Assembly: GCF_017569205.1 (NCBI RefSeq)
Contig: NZ_CP071870.1
Coordinates: 3,100,001-3,164,000 of the forward strand
Direction of reading: 5' to 3'
DNA: 64,000 nt
DNA from: Propioniciclava sp. MC1595
GTDB taxonomy: Bacteria; Actinomycetota; Actinomycetes; Propionibacteriales; Propionibacteriaceae
This document shows positions 50,701 through 59,237 of the stretch, in pieces; position 1 is the stretch's first letter; the number at the start of each line of letters is the position of its first letter. The notes below the pieces were generated by a model that searched no databases, was not told the origin of the DNA, and was given only the letters and a program-made list of their open reading frames with translations. The translations under genes and the position numbers were made by a program.

Positions 50701-52416
50701 ATGGTGCACGCGCGACGGCTGGCAGCCGCGGGGCTCGCCCTGGCCACCCTCGTCGGCGTCGCCGCGTGCTCCACCGAGACCGTCCGCACCGGCGAGCGGC
50801 CCAACAAGCCGACCGCGGCCGCCACGCAGGCCCGGACGCCGAACGCCGACCCGGCAGCCATCCGGCTCTCCGAGCTGCCGGGCTACCTCCCGCCGCGCGG
50901 GACGGGCGAGGCCAACGTCTTCGAGCGCAACATGACCGACTCCGCCGGCACCTTCTCGTGGTCGGTCGTCGACGAGCACGGCGAGCCGACCGGCTACTCC
51001 AGCCGCGAGCAGGTCGTCTTCGGCGACCCCGAGACCTACAACCAGATCCCGGGCGTGCTGACGTTCCGGGGGAACAACCACCGCACCGGGGGCGCTTGGG
51101 GCGCCGCGCAGGTGACCGAGCAGCAGCTCGAGGTGGCGTGGACCAGGCAGATCGGCGAGATCCGCGGCGAGGGCTCCTACTGGCCCGGCGCCGGCTGGAC
51201 CGGCCAGCCGCTGCTCGTCCAGTGGCCACGCGAGACCAAGGTGGCCATGGGGCTGGACGCGAAGTACGTCGACGACGACAACTTCGTCGAGGTGATCTAC
51301 CCCGTCTTCGAGGGCAAGATCCACCGGCTCGACCTCAAGACCGGCGAGCCGACCAAGCCGGCCATCGAGGTGGGCTGGGGATTCAAGGGCACGGCGTCCG
51401 TCGACCCCCGTGGCTACCCGCTGCTGTACGCCGGACAGGGCCTCAACGACACCAACGGCACGATCGGCCCGTGGCGGTACCGGGTGTTCGACCTGATCCA
51501 GAACAAGGAGGTCTGGCACATCGCCGGCCTCGACCCCGCCGCCCCGCGCCAGGACTGGGGGGCGTTCGACTCCTCCGCGCTGGTGGACGCCCAGACCGAC
51601 ACGCTGATGGCCCCGGCCGAGAACGGGCTCATCTACAAGGTCAAGCTGAACAGCTCCTATGACCCGGAGGCGAAGAAGGTCACCGTCGACCCCGAGGTGA
51701 CGCGGCTGCGGTACACGGCGCCCGGCAACGAGAAGTACGGCATCGAGAACTCGGCCGTGGCCTACCGCAACCTGATGTTCGCCGCCGACAACGAGGGCAA
51801 GCTCTTCGCCTGGGACGCCACCACCCTCGAGATGCTGTGGATGCGCGAGGTCGAGGACGACACCGACGCCTCGCTCGTGCTCGAGGAAACCCCGCAGGGC
51901 GTGTTCCTCTACACGGGCAATGAGGTCGACGCCCGCAAGCAGGCCACGGGCGACCTGGTCACGAACGTCCGCAAGATCGACGCGATGACCGGCAAGCAGC
52001 TGTGGCAGTACGACATCCCGGCCTACTACACCGGCATCAACGGCGGCGTGCTGGCGACGCCCGTGCTCGGCAAGGGGCCGATCGCCGACCTGGTGATCTT
52101 CAACATCTCCCGCACCACGGCCCCGCGCGAGGGCGACCTCGTGGCGCTGGACAAGGCCACCGGCGAGGTCGTGTGGCGCCGGCACCTGGGCAACTACTCG
52201 TGGAGCTCGCCGACGCTGGTCACCTCGACCGATGGCCGCCTCTACGGCGTGCTGGCCGACTCCGAGGGCGTGATGCACCTGTTCGACCCCGAGACCGGCG
52301 AGGACATCTCCACCGTCAGCCTGGGCAAGAACGTCGAGGCCACCCCGTCCGTGTTCGGCGACATGCTCGTCGTGGCGTCCTACGACCGCAACATCTACGG
52401 CATCAGGATTCGCTGA
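50701..52416 (+). CDS. PQQ-repeat beta-propeller lipoprotein
   Basis: A 571-aa envelope lipoprotein. The signal ends VGVAACS with the lipidated Cys at about residue 23; a Thr/Ala linker follows. From about 90 onward there are PQQ-like beta-propeller repeats (LKTGEPTKPAIEV, ALDKATGEVVWRRHLGN, LFDPETGEDISTVSLG). No catalytic quinoprotein residues were recognised, so a scaffold or binding role is likelier than a dehydrogenase. The ATG at 50701 has a GGAG ribosome site; 50689 is an alternative. Its 3' end overlaps the broken DinB gene by 14 bp. Confidence 0.85.
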   Translation: MVHARRLAAAGLALATLVGVAACSTETVRTGERPNKPTAAATQARTPNADPAAIRLSELPGYLPPRGTGEANVFERNMTDSAGTFSWSVVDEHGEPTGYSSREQVVFGDPETYNQIPGVLTFRGNNHRTGGAWGAAQVTEQQLEVAWTRQIGEIRGEGSYWPGAGWTGQPLLVQWPRETKVAMGLDAKYVDDDNFVEVIYPVFEGKIHRLDLKTGEPTKPAIEVGWGFKGTASVDPRGYPLLYAGQGLNDTNGTIGPWRYRVFDLIQNKEVWHIAGLDPAAPRQDWGAFDSSALVDAQTDTLMAPAENGLIYKVKLNSSYDPEAKKVTVDPEVTRLRYTAPGNEKYGIENSAVAYRNLMFAADNEGKLFAWDATTLEMLWMREVEDDTDASLVLEETPQGVFLYTGNEVDARKQATGDLVTNVRKIDAMTGKQLWQYDIPAYYTGINGGVLATPVLGKGPIADLVIFNISRTTAPREGDLVALDKATGEVVWRRHLGNYSWSSPTLVTSTDGRLYGVLADSEGVMHLFDPETGEDISTVSLGKNVEATPSVFGDMLVVASYDRNIYGIRIR

Positions 52417-52853
52417 ACGCGTCCGCGATGCCCTGGAGCTTCGCGACATGGGCGGGCCAGCCACCCTCGGGCTCCCACACGTTGCTGAGGCTCGGCGCCA
52501 TGCCGGTCGCGCCGTCGATGGCCTCACGCAGGATGTCGGCCTGCCCCGCCTGGCGGGAGACGTCGTACAGCACGTGGACCAGCAGCCGCCGTCTCGTCGG
52601 CCGTCGCGTAGAGGTCGCCGTTGGGGTCGTCCTCGAAGTCGTAGGCGGGGAACGTGATGCCGTGCTCGCGGCCCAGGCACGCCCCGAAGTACTCCGCCTC
52701 GACCCCGGCGCAGTGCTTGACCAGGCCCAGCAGGCTCGTGCCGGTGGACGTGCGCGGCAGCCGCAGGTCACGCTCCGACAGCCCCTCGGTCTTCCAGACC
52801 AGCCCCTCGCGGGCAGCCCGGAGGTAGCGGGCCAGGATGTCCTTCTCGTCCAT
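52403..52853 (-). pseudogene. Broken DinB/DUF664-family gene
   Basis: Remnant of a DinB-superfamily (DUF664) protein in two frames. The N-terminal part from ATG 52853 reads MDEKDILARYLRAAREGL, WKTEGLSERDLRLPRTSTGT and LVKHCAGVEAEYFG up to TADET. The C-terminal part, LLVHVLYDVSRQAGQADILR then GATGM...WPAHVAKLQGI, is in another frame. About 45 codons expected between them are absent, and the total length is not a multiple of three. The metal-binding histidines of both halves survive (KHCAGVE, LVHVLYD), but no single protein can contain them. Confidence 0.82.
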
Positions 52854-52883
52854 GCCCCCAGCATGGCCAACGCCGCCGACATT

Positions 52884-52889
52884 TACGAT
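52884..52889 (+). promoter_or_regulatory. Leaderless -10 box of the PucR-type gene
   Basis: TACGAT lies 6 nt before the ATG at 52896. Confidence 0.45.
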
Positions 52890-52895
52890 GGCCCC

Positions 52896-54038
52896 ATGAG
52901 CGCGCCCGAGCACCCCGACCTGGGCGCCGTGCTGGCCCCGCTCGGGGCGTCCCTGCCCGAACTCGCCGAGGCCACCTGCGCGCAGATCTACGCCGAACTC
53001 GACTCCTACGCCTCGATCTCGCACGAGGCGCTGACCGCGGCCGTGCGCCGCAACCTCGACACGGCCATGGACGCCCTGCGCTCCGGCACGGTCCCCCACC
53101 CGGCCCAGCTGGACGGGGCCGCCCAGACCGCCCGGGAGCGCTTCGAGGCCGGGGTGCCCGTGGAGGAGATCGTGCGCGGGTTCCGGATCTCGATCGCGCT
53201 CATCCACGAGCGGTTCGTCGACCTCGCCGTCACGCTGGGCCTGCCCGCCGAGGCGACGGTGGGTGGCGTCCGGCTGATGTGGGGCGTCGCAGACGCGTTC
53301 ACCACCCGCATCATCACGGAGTACCACGCGCTCGAGGTCGACGCGGCCCTGCGCGACGTCCACCGGCGGGCCGCCACCGTGCGTTCCCTGCTCGCCGGCG
53401 AGGCGCCGGCCGAGGCGCACAGCACGCTGAACCCGACCGCCGCCTACGCAGCCATCCGGGCCGACATCCCGGACGCCGCGGGTTCGGAGTCCCTGCGCCG
53501 CCGGCTCGAGGCGTCCGGGTCGACCCCCACGGCCCGCGCGGTGGTCGTGGTCGACGGCGGGCAGTGCCTGGGGTTGGTGGCCACCACCCCCTCCGTCGAC
53601 GACGTGCCGGTCGGCATCGGCCCGTTCGGACGCCTCGACGACCTGCCCCGCTCGGACCGGGTGGCGCAACAGGCCCTCGCGCTTGCCCGGCGCCTGGACC
53701 GCACGGGCGCGCAGGGGATCGACGACCTGGGCTGGCGCCTCGCCGCCGCGTCCCGCCCGGATGTCTGGCGCCACTACGCGGAGCGGTTCCTGACGCCGTT
53801 GGAGTCGGAACCGGCCTACGCCGCCGAGATCCTCGGCACACTGCGGGCGTGGTTCGCGGCGGGGCGCAGCATCCCGCGCGCGGCGGAGGCGCTGCACGTG
53901 CACGTCAACACCGTCCGGCACCGTCTCGGCCGGTTCGGCGAGCTGACGGGCGCCGACCTCGATGATCCCGACGACCTGGTGGGCGCGCTCTGGGTGGCCG
54001 AGTTGGGCGCACCCGAACCCGCGGCGTCCGGATTGTAG
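52896..54038 (+). CDS. PucR-type transcriptional regulator (CdaR-like layout)
   Basis: A 380-aa regulator. The N-terminal helical sensor (about 10-160; RERFEAGVPVEEIVRGFRIS) is followed by a GGDEF-like middle region and the C-terminal PucR helix-turn-helix: TLRAWFAAGRSIPRAAEALH, VHVNTVRHRLGRFGELTG. It is directly upstream of, and on the same strand as, the ketone-body operon (78-bp gap with a CTGAC-T-GTCAG dyad), so it is the likely activator or repressor of that operon (inference). Confidence 0.87.
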   Translation: MSAPEHPDLGAVLAPLGASLPELAEATCAQIYAELDSYASISHEALTAAVRRNLDTAMDALRSGTVPHPAQLDGAAQTARERFEAGVPVEEIVRGFRISIALIHERFVDLAVTLGLPAEATVGGVRLMWGVADAFTTRIITEYHALEVDAALRDVHRRAATVRSLLAGEAPAEAHSTLNPTAAYAAIRADIPDAAGSESLRRRLEASGSTPTARAVVVVDGGQCLGLVATTPSVDDVPVGIGPFGRLDDLPRSDRVAQQALALARRLDRTGAQGIDDLGWRLAAASRPDVWRHYAERFLTPLESEPAYAAEILGTLRAWFAAGRSIPRAAEALHVHVNTVRHRLGRFGELTGADLDDPDDLVGALWVAELGAPEPAASGL

Positions 54039-54103
54039 AACCACACAATGTGCTGACTGTCAGACTGGACGCCTGACCGTGGCACACCCGTGGCGCCCGA
54101 CCC

Positions 54104-54109
54104 TACGGT
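54104..54109 (+). promoter_or_regulatory. Leaderless -10 box of the CoA-transferase operon
   Basis: TACGGT lies 7 nt before the ATG of the A subunit. CACACAATGTG and CTGACTGTCAG dyads 45-65 bp upstream are candidate regulator sites. Confidence 0.5.
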
Positions 54110-54116
54110 TGGACGC

Positions 54117-54839
54117 ATGAGCAAAGTCATCGAGGACATCGCTCCCGCGCTCACCGAGAGGCTCCGCGACGGGATGACCCTCGCCGTCGGCGGCTTCGGG
54201 CTGTGCGGGATCCCCACCGACCTGATCAAGGTCGTGCGCGACTCCGGGGTCAAGGACCTCACGATCGTCTCCAACAACCTGGGCATCGACGGCAAGGGGC
54301 TGGGCCTGCTGCTGGAGAACAACCAGATCAGCAAGGTGCTGGCGAGCTACGTCGGCGAGAACAACCTGTTCATGCAGCAGTTCATCAGCGGCGAGCTGGA
54401 CGTGGAGTTCGTGCCGCAGGGCACGCTGGCCGAGCGCCTGCGAGCGGGCGGGTCCGGCATCCCGGCGTTCTACACCGCCACCGGTGTCGGCACCGAGGTC
54501 GCCGAGGGCAAGCCGACCGCCGACTTCGACGGCCGCACCTACGTGCTCGAGCGGGGCATCGTCGCCGACATCGCGCTCGTGCACGCCCACACCGCCGACA
54601 CCACCGGCAACCTCGTCTACCGCCGCACGGCGCGCAACTTCAACCCGGTCGTCGCCATGTGCGGCGAGGTCACGTTCGTGCAGGCCGAGAACATCGTCGA
54701 GCCGGGCGCGATCGACCCGGACGCCGTGCACACCCCCGGCGTGTACGTGACCCACGTGACCCGTGCGATCTCCCCCACCGACATCGAGCAGCGGACGGTG
54801 CGCCCGCGCCCCGGCTCCTCCGACCAGAAGGAGGCCTGA
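54117..54839 (+). CDS. scoA: 3-oxoacid CoA-transferase subunit A
   Basis: A 240-aa alpha subunit that, with the next gene, transfers CoA between succinyl- or acetyl-CoA and acetoacetate. The signatures [17 protein letters not shown] (about 21-37) and the later [18 protein letters not shown] are typical. Acetoacetate is the likely substrate because hydroxybutyrate dehydrogenase and thiolase genes follow. Translation is probably leaderless. The B subunit begins 1 bp after its stop. Confidence 0.93.
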   Translation: MSKVIEDIAPALTERLRDGMTLAVGGFGLCGIPTDLIKVVRDSGVKDLTIVSNNLGIDGKGLGLLLENNQISKVLASYVGENNLFMQQFISGELDVEFVPQGTLAERLRAGGSGIPAFYTATGVGTEVAEGKPTADFDGRTYVLERGIVADIALVHAHTADTTGNLVYRRTARNFNPVVAMCGEVTFVQAENIVEPGAIDPDAVHTPGVYVTHVTRAISPTDIEQRTVRPRPGSSDQKEA

Positions 54840-54840
54840 C

Positions 54841-55488
54841 ATGGGCTGGACCCGCGACGAGATGGCCGCCATCGCGGCCTCCGAGCTCGCCGACGGCGAC
54901 TACGTGAACCTGGGCATCGGCATGCCGACCCTGGTCGCGAACAACCTGCCCGCGGGCGTGACCGTGCACCTGCAGAGCGAGAACGGCATCCTGGGCATGG
55001 GGCCGTTCCCGTACGAGGGCGACGAGGACGCCGACCTGATCAACGCCGGCAAGCAGACGGTGACGCTGCTGCCGGGTGCGGCGATCTTCGACTCGGCGAC
55101 GTCGTTCGGGATGATCCGCGGCGGCAAGATGGCCGCGGCGATCCTGGGCGCGATGCAGGTGGCCGGCAACGGCGACCTGGCGAACTGGCAGATCCCCGGC
55201 AAGCTCGTGAAGGGCATGGGCGGCGCGATGGACCTGGTCGCCGGCACCCGCCGCGTCATCGTGATGACCGACCACGTGGACAAGTACGGCAAGCCCAAGA
55301 TCGTCGAGCAGTGCAGCCTGCCGCTGACCGGCGTCGGCGTGGTCGACCGCATCATCACCGACCTGGCCGTGTTCGACGTCGTCGACGGCGCGCTGGTGCT
55401 GCGGCAGCTGGCACCGGGCGTGAGCGAGGATGAGGTTCGGGACAAGACCGAACCGAGCTTCACCGTCGACCTGCAGGAGTCAGCATGA
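54841..55488 (+). CDS. scoB: 3-oxoacid CoA-transferase subunit B
   Basis: A 215-aa beta subunit. The catalytic glutamate is Glu47 in [13 protein letters not shown]; the CoA-binding region is [16 protein letters not shown]. It overlaps the SDR gene by 4 nt (ATGA), so the four genes 54117-57467 form a coupled operon. Confidence 0.93.
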   Translation: MGWTRDEMAAIAASELADGDYVNLGIGMPTLVANNLPAGVTVHLQSENGILGMGPFPYEGDEDADLINAGKQTVTLLPGAAIFDSATSFGMIRGGKMAAAILGAMQVAGNGDLANWQIPGKLVKGMGGAMDLVAGTRRVIVMTDHVDKYGKPKIVEQCSLPLTGVGVVDRIITDLAVFDVVDGALVLRQLAPGVSEDEVRDKTEPSFTVDLQESA

Positions 55489-56246
55489 GCACCTATCCGA
55501 ACTACCACGACGGACGCCGTGCGCTCGTCACGGGCGCGGCGTCCGGCATCGGCCGCGAGGCCGCGATCAAGTTCGCCCAGGCCGGCGCGCACGTGCTCGC
55601 CGTGGACATCAACGCCGACGGCCTGGCCGCTCTGGCCGCCGAGGTGGACGGCATCGAGCCGGTCCCGTGCGACCTGTCCGACTACGACGCCATCGCCGAA
55701 CTGCCGACCGACGTCGACATCCTGGTCAACGTGGCGGGCATCCAGACGGTGTCGCCGATACAGGAGTTCCCGGTCGAGAAGTTCGAGTTGATCATGCGCG
55801 TCATGCTGCACGCGCCGTGGTACCTGATCCGGCAGTCGGTACCCCACATGTACGCCAACGGCTGGGGGCGCATCGTCAATTTGTCGTCGGCCCACGGCCT
55901 GCGCGCCTCGGAGTACAAGTCCGCCTACGTGACCGCCAAGCACGGCCTCGAGGGGCTCTCGAAGGTGGTCGCGCTGGAGGGGGCTCCGCACGGCGTCACG
56001 TCCGTGACCGTCAACCCCGCCTACGTCCGGACGCCTCTGGTCGAGAAGCAGATCGCCGACCAGGCCCGCACGCATGGCATCTCCGAGGACGAGGTCATCG
56101 AGAAGATCATGCTCACCCGCTCGCACGTGAAGCGGCTCATCGAGCCCGAGGAGGTGGCCGAACTGGTGCTGTTCCTGACCGGCCCGGCCTCGGCGTCCAT
56201 GAGCGGCACGTCGTACCCGATCGATGGGGCCTGGACGGCCTACTGA
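55485..56246 (+). CDS. 3-hydroxybutyrate dehydrogenase (SDR family)
   Basis: A 253-aa short-chain dehydrogenase. NAD-binding TGAASGIG (16-23), the NVAGIQ motif, catalytic Ser at about 135 (LSSAHG) and Tyr148-x3-Lys152 (YVTAKHG) are present. The C-terminal [14 protein letters not shown] matches D-3-hydroxybutyrate dehydrogenases. It oxidises 3-hydroxybutyrate to acetoacetate, feeding the CoA-transferase of the same operon. Confidence 0.88.
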   Translation: MSTYPNYHDGRRALVTGAASGIGREAAIKFAQAGAHVLAVDINADGLAALAAEVDGIEPVPCDLSDYDAIAELPTDVDILVNVAGIQTVSPIQEFPVEKFELIMRVMLHAPWYLIRQSVPHMYANGWGRIVNLSSAHGLRASEYKSAYVTAKHGLEGLSKVVALEGAPHGVTSVTVNPAYVRTPLVEKQIADQARTHGISEDEVIEKIMLTRSHVKRLIEPEEVAELVLFLTGPASASMSGTSYPIDGAWTAY

Positions 56247-56247
56247 C

Positions 56248-56265
56248 CGCCGAGGGCTTGAGTTT
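56248..56265 (+). repeat. Copy 2 of the GCGCCGAGGGCTTGAGTTT repeat
   Basis: 18 of the 19 bp (CGCCGAGGGCTTGAGTTT) lie in the 33-bp gap between the SDR stop and the thiolase start, in the same orientation as copy 1, just upstream of the thiolase ribosome site. Confidence 0.75.
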
Positions 56266-56279
56266 CACGAGGAGAAGAC

Positions 56280-57467
56280 ATGAAGAAGACCGACGACCCG
56301 ATCGTGGTGGTGGGCTGCGCCCGCACGCCGGTGGGCAGCTTCGGCAAGGCGCTGGCGTCGGTGCCCGCGCACGTGCTGGGCGCAACCGCGGCCAAGGCCG
56401 CGCTCGAGCGCGCCGGCCTCACCCCGGAGGACGCCCAGGAGTGGATCATCGGCTGTGTCGGCTCGACCGGCACGGACGCCTACATCAGCCGCCGCGTCTC
56501 GATCGAGGCCGGCGCCCCCGAGGAGTCGACGGCGATGACCGTCAACCGCCTCTGCGGCTCGGCGATGCAGGCGATCGGCCTGGCCGCCCAGGAGCTGATG
56601 GTCGGCGAAGCCGACATCGTCGTGGCCGGCGGCACCGAGAACATGTCGGCGCAGCCGTTCATGGACTTCTCGGCCCGCTCGGGCGTGACGCTGGGCAACC
56701 GCACCGTCGTGGACGGCACCAACGTGCTCATCACCGACCCCTTCTCGGGCGAGGCCATGGGCATCACCGCCGAGAACGTGGCCGAGCGGTTCGACGTGTC
56801 CCGCGAGGCGCAGGACGAGTTCGCGCTCGAGTCGCAGCGCCGCGCGCAGGAGGCGCTGGCGTCCGGGGCGGTGGCCGCCGAGATCACCCCCGTCACGATC
56901 TCGTCGCGCCGCGGCGATGTGGTCGTGGACGCCGACGAGCACCCCCGCGCAGGCCTGACCCTGGAGAAGCTGGCCGGGATGCGGCCGGTCTTCAAGAAGG
57001 ACGGCACGGTGACAGCGGGCAACGCGTCCGGCATCAACGACGGCGCGGCCATGCTAGTGCTGACGCGGCTGTCGGTGGCCAAGGAGCGCGGGCTGACCCC
57101 GCTCGCCGAGCTCGTCGACTTCACCAAGGTCGGCATCGAGCCCGGGATCATGGGCTACGCCCCGAAGCCGGCCATCGAGAAGATCCTGGAGCGCAACGGC
57201 CTGTCCAAGGACGACATCGGCTGGTACGAGATCAACGAGGCCTTCGCGGCGCAGGCCCTCCCGGTGGCCCGCGACCTCGACCTCGACCCCGCCAAGGTCA
57301 ACCCGCTTGGCGGCGCCATCGCGTGGGGCCATCCGATCGGCGCGACCGGCGCGATCATCTCGATGCGCACGATCGAGAACATCCGGAAGAACGACCTCGA
57401 GTGGGGGCTGGCGTCCATGTGCATCGGCGGCGGCCAGGCCGTGGCGTCGCTGTGGCGACGCCTCTGA
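56280..57467 (+). CDS. Acetyl-CoA C-acetyltransferase (thiolase)
   Basis: A 395-aa thiolase. Nucleophile Cys92 in NRLCGSAMQAIG, the His of GGAIAWGHPIGATGA (about 351) and the Cys of CIGGGQA near the C-terminus are all present. It cleaves acetoacetyl-CoA from the upstream CoA-transferase to acetyl-CoA. The ATG has a GAGGAGA ribosome site. Uniquely, copies of a 19-bp repeat lie both before (1 copy) and after (3 copies) the gene. Confidence 0.93.
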   Translation: MKKTDDPIVVVGCARTPVGSFGKALASVPAHVLGATAAKAALERAGLTPEDAQEWIIGCVGSTGTDAYISRRVSIEAGAPEESTAMTVNRLCGSAMQAIGLAAQELMVGEADIVVAGGTENMSAQPFMDFSARSGVTLGNRTVVDGTNVLITDPFSGEAMGITAENVAERFDVSREAQDEFALESQRRAQEALASGAVAAEITPVTISSRRGDVVVDADEHPRAGLTLEKLAGMRPVFKKDGTVTAGNASGINDGAAMLVLTRLSVAKERGLTPLAELVDFTKVGIEPGIMGYAPKPAIEKILERNGLSKDDIGWYEINEAFAAQALPVARDLDLDPAKVNPLGGAIAWGHPIGATGAIISMRTIENIRKNDLEWGLASMCIGGGQAVASLWRRL

Positions 57468-57469
57468 GG

Positions 57470-57532
57470 AACCCAAGCCCTCGGCGCTGGTAACCCAAGC
57501 CCTCGGCGCTGAAAACTCAAGCCCTCGGCGCC
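57470..57532 (-). repeat. Three tandem inverted copies of the 19-bp repeat (22-bp period)
   Basis: The core AACYCAAGCCCTCGGCGC begins at 57470, 57492 and 57514, the reverse complement of copies 1 and 2. It fills the gap between the thiolase and kinase-like genes; the third copy supplies the last codons (APRA) and stop codon of the kinase-like gene. Confidence 0.85.
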
Positions 57533-58698
57533 CAGGCCAGTGCGCGGTCCAGACGTGCGGACGCCTGGGCCTCGCCCGCGCCGGACATCAGGCCGAGGAT
57601 GAGCCCGGCTGTGCGAGCACGCAGGGTGGGGCCGTCGACGACGTCGCAGAACGCGGCGTACCAGCGGTCGATGAGCCCGGGCAGCTGCGCGTAGTGCACC
57701 GCCGACAGGTCGGGCAGCACGACCAGGTGCGCCATGAGCGTGGCCAGGTCGTCGACGAGGTGGCCCGGCCCGGCCGACTCGATGTCGATCACCGAGGTCG
57801 CCCGCCCGTCGACGGTGAAGATGTTGGCCTCGTAGAAGTCCCCGTGGGTGGCGACGACGGGGCCGAGCTCGGCACGCGCGTCGGCGGCCAGCAGCCGCTC
57901 CCCCAGGTCGGCGATCTCGGACGCCCGCCCCGGCAGCTCGACCGCCGCGGTCTCCAGCGCCATCCGGAGGCGCACATCGTGCCCCCGCTGCGGCGGCAGG
58001 GTGCGCACCCCGCCGGGCAGGCGTCCGAGGAGTTCCAACAGCGAGGCCGGGTCCGGCTCCACCGCCCCCTGCATCGACCACGCCGCCAGCGCCTGAGCGA
58101 GCGAGACACCCTCGGCCGCCGCGGTGATCGTGACCCCCTCGGCGGGCACGGCGACCACCGGCGGGGTCACCCCGGCCGGGGCGAGCAGCGCCATCCGTTC
58201 CAGGTACTCCAGGTGCCGCTTGGGCCGCTGCAGCTTCACGAACCAGCGCCCGCCGTCGACGTCCGCGCGCAGCACGGCGCGCCGCATCGGCCGGTACGCG
58301 ACCGCGGTCAGCGCCACCTCACCGGACGCCAACCCGGCCGTGGCCAGCCAACCCGCCACGGCGTCCGGGGAGAACGCCTCGGGGGCGGAGGCGAGGACCG
58401 GGTCGTGGGGGTGTCGCCAGACGCGGAACCCGAACTGCTCGCTGTCGAGCGTGGCAACCTCGCCGGTGACGTCGGCGGTGGTGGCGAGGAGGTACTCCTC
58501 CTGGCGGACGGCGTCCTGCTCCAGGACCACCTGGTAGCCGACGGTGACGTCGCGGCCGGCCCGGTAGTGGATGGCGTCGGTGTGCACCTCGAGCCCGGGC
58601 AGGTCGGCGTCGGGGGTGCCGGTCAGCACCTGCCGGACCAGCTCGTCGCCGTGGTCGAGGAGGTGGCGTCGGTGCGCTTCGAGGTCGAGCCGGGGCAT
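57517..58698 (-). CDS. Aminoglycoside phosphotransferase-like kinase
   Basis: A 393-aa APH-superfamily protein. The N-lobe includes GGRWFVKLQRPKRHLEYLER; the catalytic loop is THGDFYEANIF with its Asp, followed by the metal-binding VIDIESAGPG. The natural substrate of this group is usually a small hydroxyl metabolite, not an antibiotic; it is unknown here. The ATG at 58698 has a TAGAGT -10 box 7 nt upstream. Its C-terminus is formed by the 19-bp repeat, so the original C-terminus may have been altered. Confidence 0.82.
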   Translation of the reverse strand: MPRLDLEAHRRHLLDHGDELVRQVLTGTPDADLPGLEVHTDAIHYRAGRDVTVGYQVVLEQDAVRQEEYLLATTADVTGEVATLDSEQFGFRVWRHPHDPVLASAPEAFSPDAVAGWLATAGLASGEVALTAVAYRPMRRAVLRADVDGGRWFVKLQRPKRHLEYLERMALLAPAGVTPPVVAVPAEGVTITAAAEGVSLAQALAAWSMQGAVEPDPASLLELLGRLPGGVRTLPPQRGHDVRLRMALETAAVELPGRASEIADLGERLLAADARAELGPVVATHGDFYEANIFTVDGRATSVIDIESAGPGHLVDDLATLMAHLVVLPDLSAVHYAQLPGLIDRWYAAFCDVVDGPTLRARTAGLILGLMSGAGEAQASARLDRALAWAPRA

Positions 58699-58705
58699 GC
58701 CCCGA

Positions 58706-58711
58706 ACTCTA
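58706..58711 (-). promoter_or_regulatory. Leaderless -10 box of the kinase-like gene
   Basis: Minus-strand TAGAGT ends 7 nt before the ATG at 58698. Confidence 0.5.
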
Positions 58712-58835
58712 GGGGAAACACTGTTACCGAAGATGAGGGAATTCTCATGCTCAGGCAAGGGCTCCCCTCACGAACGGCCCCGAGTATTGATGTTGTCAAC
58801 GAAACGAAGAATTGCTGGGGGATCGGAGAATGACC

Positions 58836-59234
58836 ATGGGTAAGACGCTCACCACCTTCACCATCGGCGGCGTGCTCGGTGCCGCGATGTTCGGCGGTTT
58901 CGCCCTCGCGAACGCCGACCAGCAGGCGCAGCAGCCGATGAACCGGCCGGCCATCACCGTCGAGCCCCGCGCCGCCGCTGCCCCGCTCCAGGGCACCATG
59001 ACCCTGAGCGCCCAGTCCGCCCCGACCACCGCCTCGGTGGCGTCCGTCGCCTCGACGGTCTCGGCGAACTCGCCCGCCTCCGCGCCGTCGGCGAACACCC
59101 CGGCCAAGCCGGTCGCGAAGAAGCAGACCACGACGACCGCCAAGACCGTGGTCAAGCCCCCGGTCAAGAAGGTCGTGGCCGACAGCCCGGCCAGCTACGA
59201 CAGCCCGGCCAGCGCCCCCTCGGCCGACAGCTGA
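58836..59234 (+). CDS. Secreted Ala/Pro/Thr-rich low-complexity protein
   Basis: A 132-aa exported protein. The signal peptide is GKTLTTFTIGGVLGAAMFGG to about residue 28. The mature part is Ala/Ser/Thr/Pro-rich with a basic middle (PAKPVAKKQTTTTAKTVVKP) and a repeated DSPAS motif near the end. No domain is recognised. GGAG 7 nt before the ATG at 58836 supports this start; ATG 58830 is in frame and possible. It may be wall-associated (inference). Confidence 0.7.
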   Translation: MGKTLTTFTIGGVLGAAMFGGFALANADQQAQQPMNRPAITVEPRAAAAPLQGTMTLSAQSAPTTASVASVASTVSANSPASAPSANTPAKPVAKKQTTTTAKTVVKPPVKKVVADSPASYDSPASAPSADS

Positions 59235-59237
59235 GGT

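Noticed and set aside
57517-58698. Aminoglycoside resistance gene
   Set aside because: The APH-fold kinase lacks resemblance to known resistance enzymes beyond the shared catalytic loop; substrate unknown.
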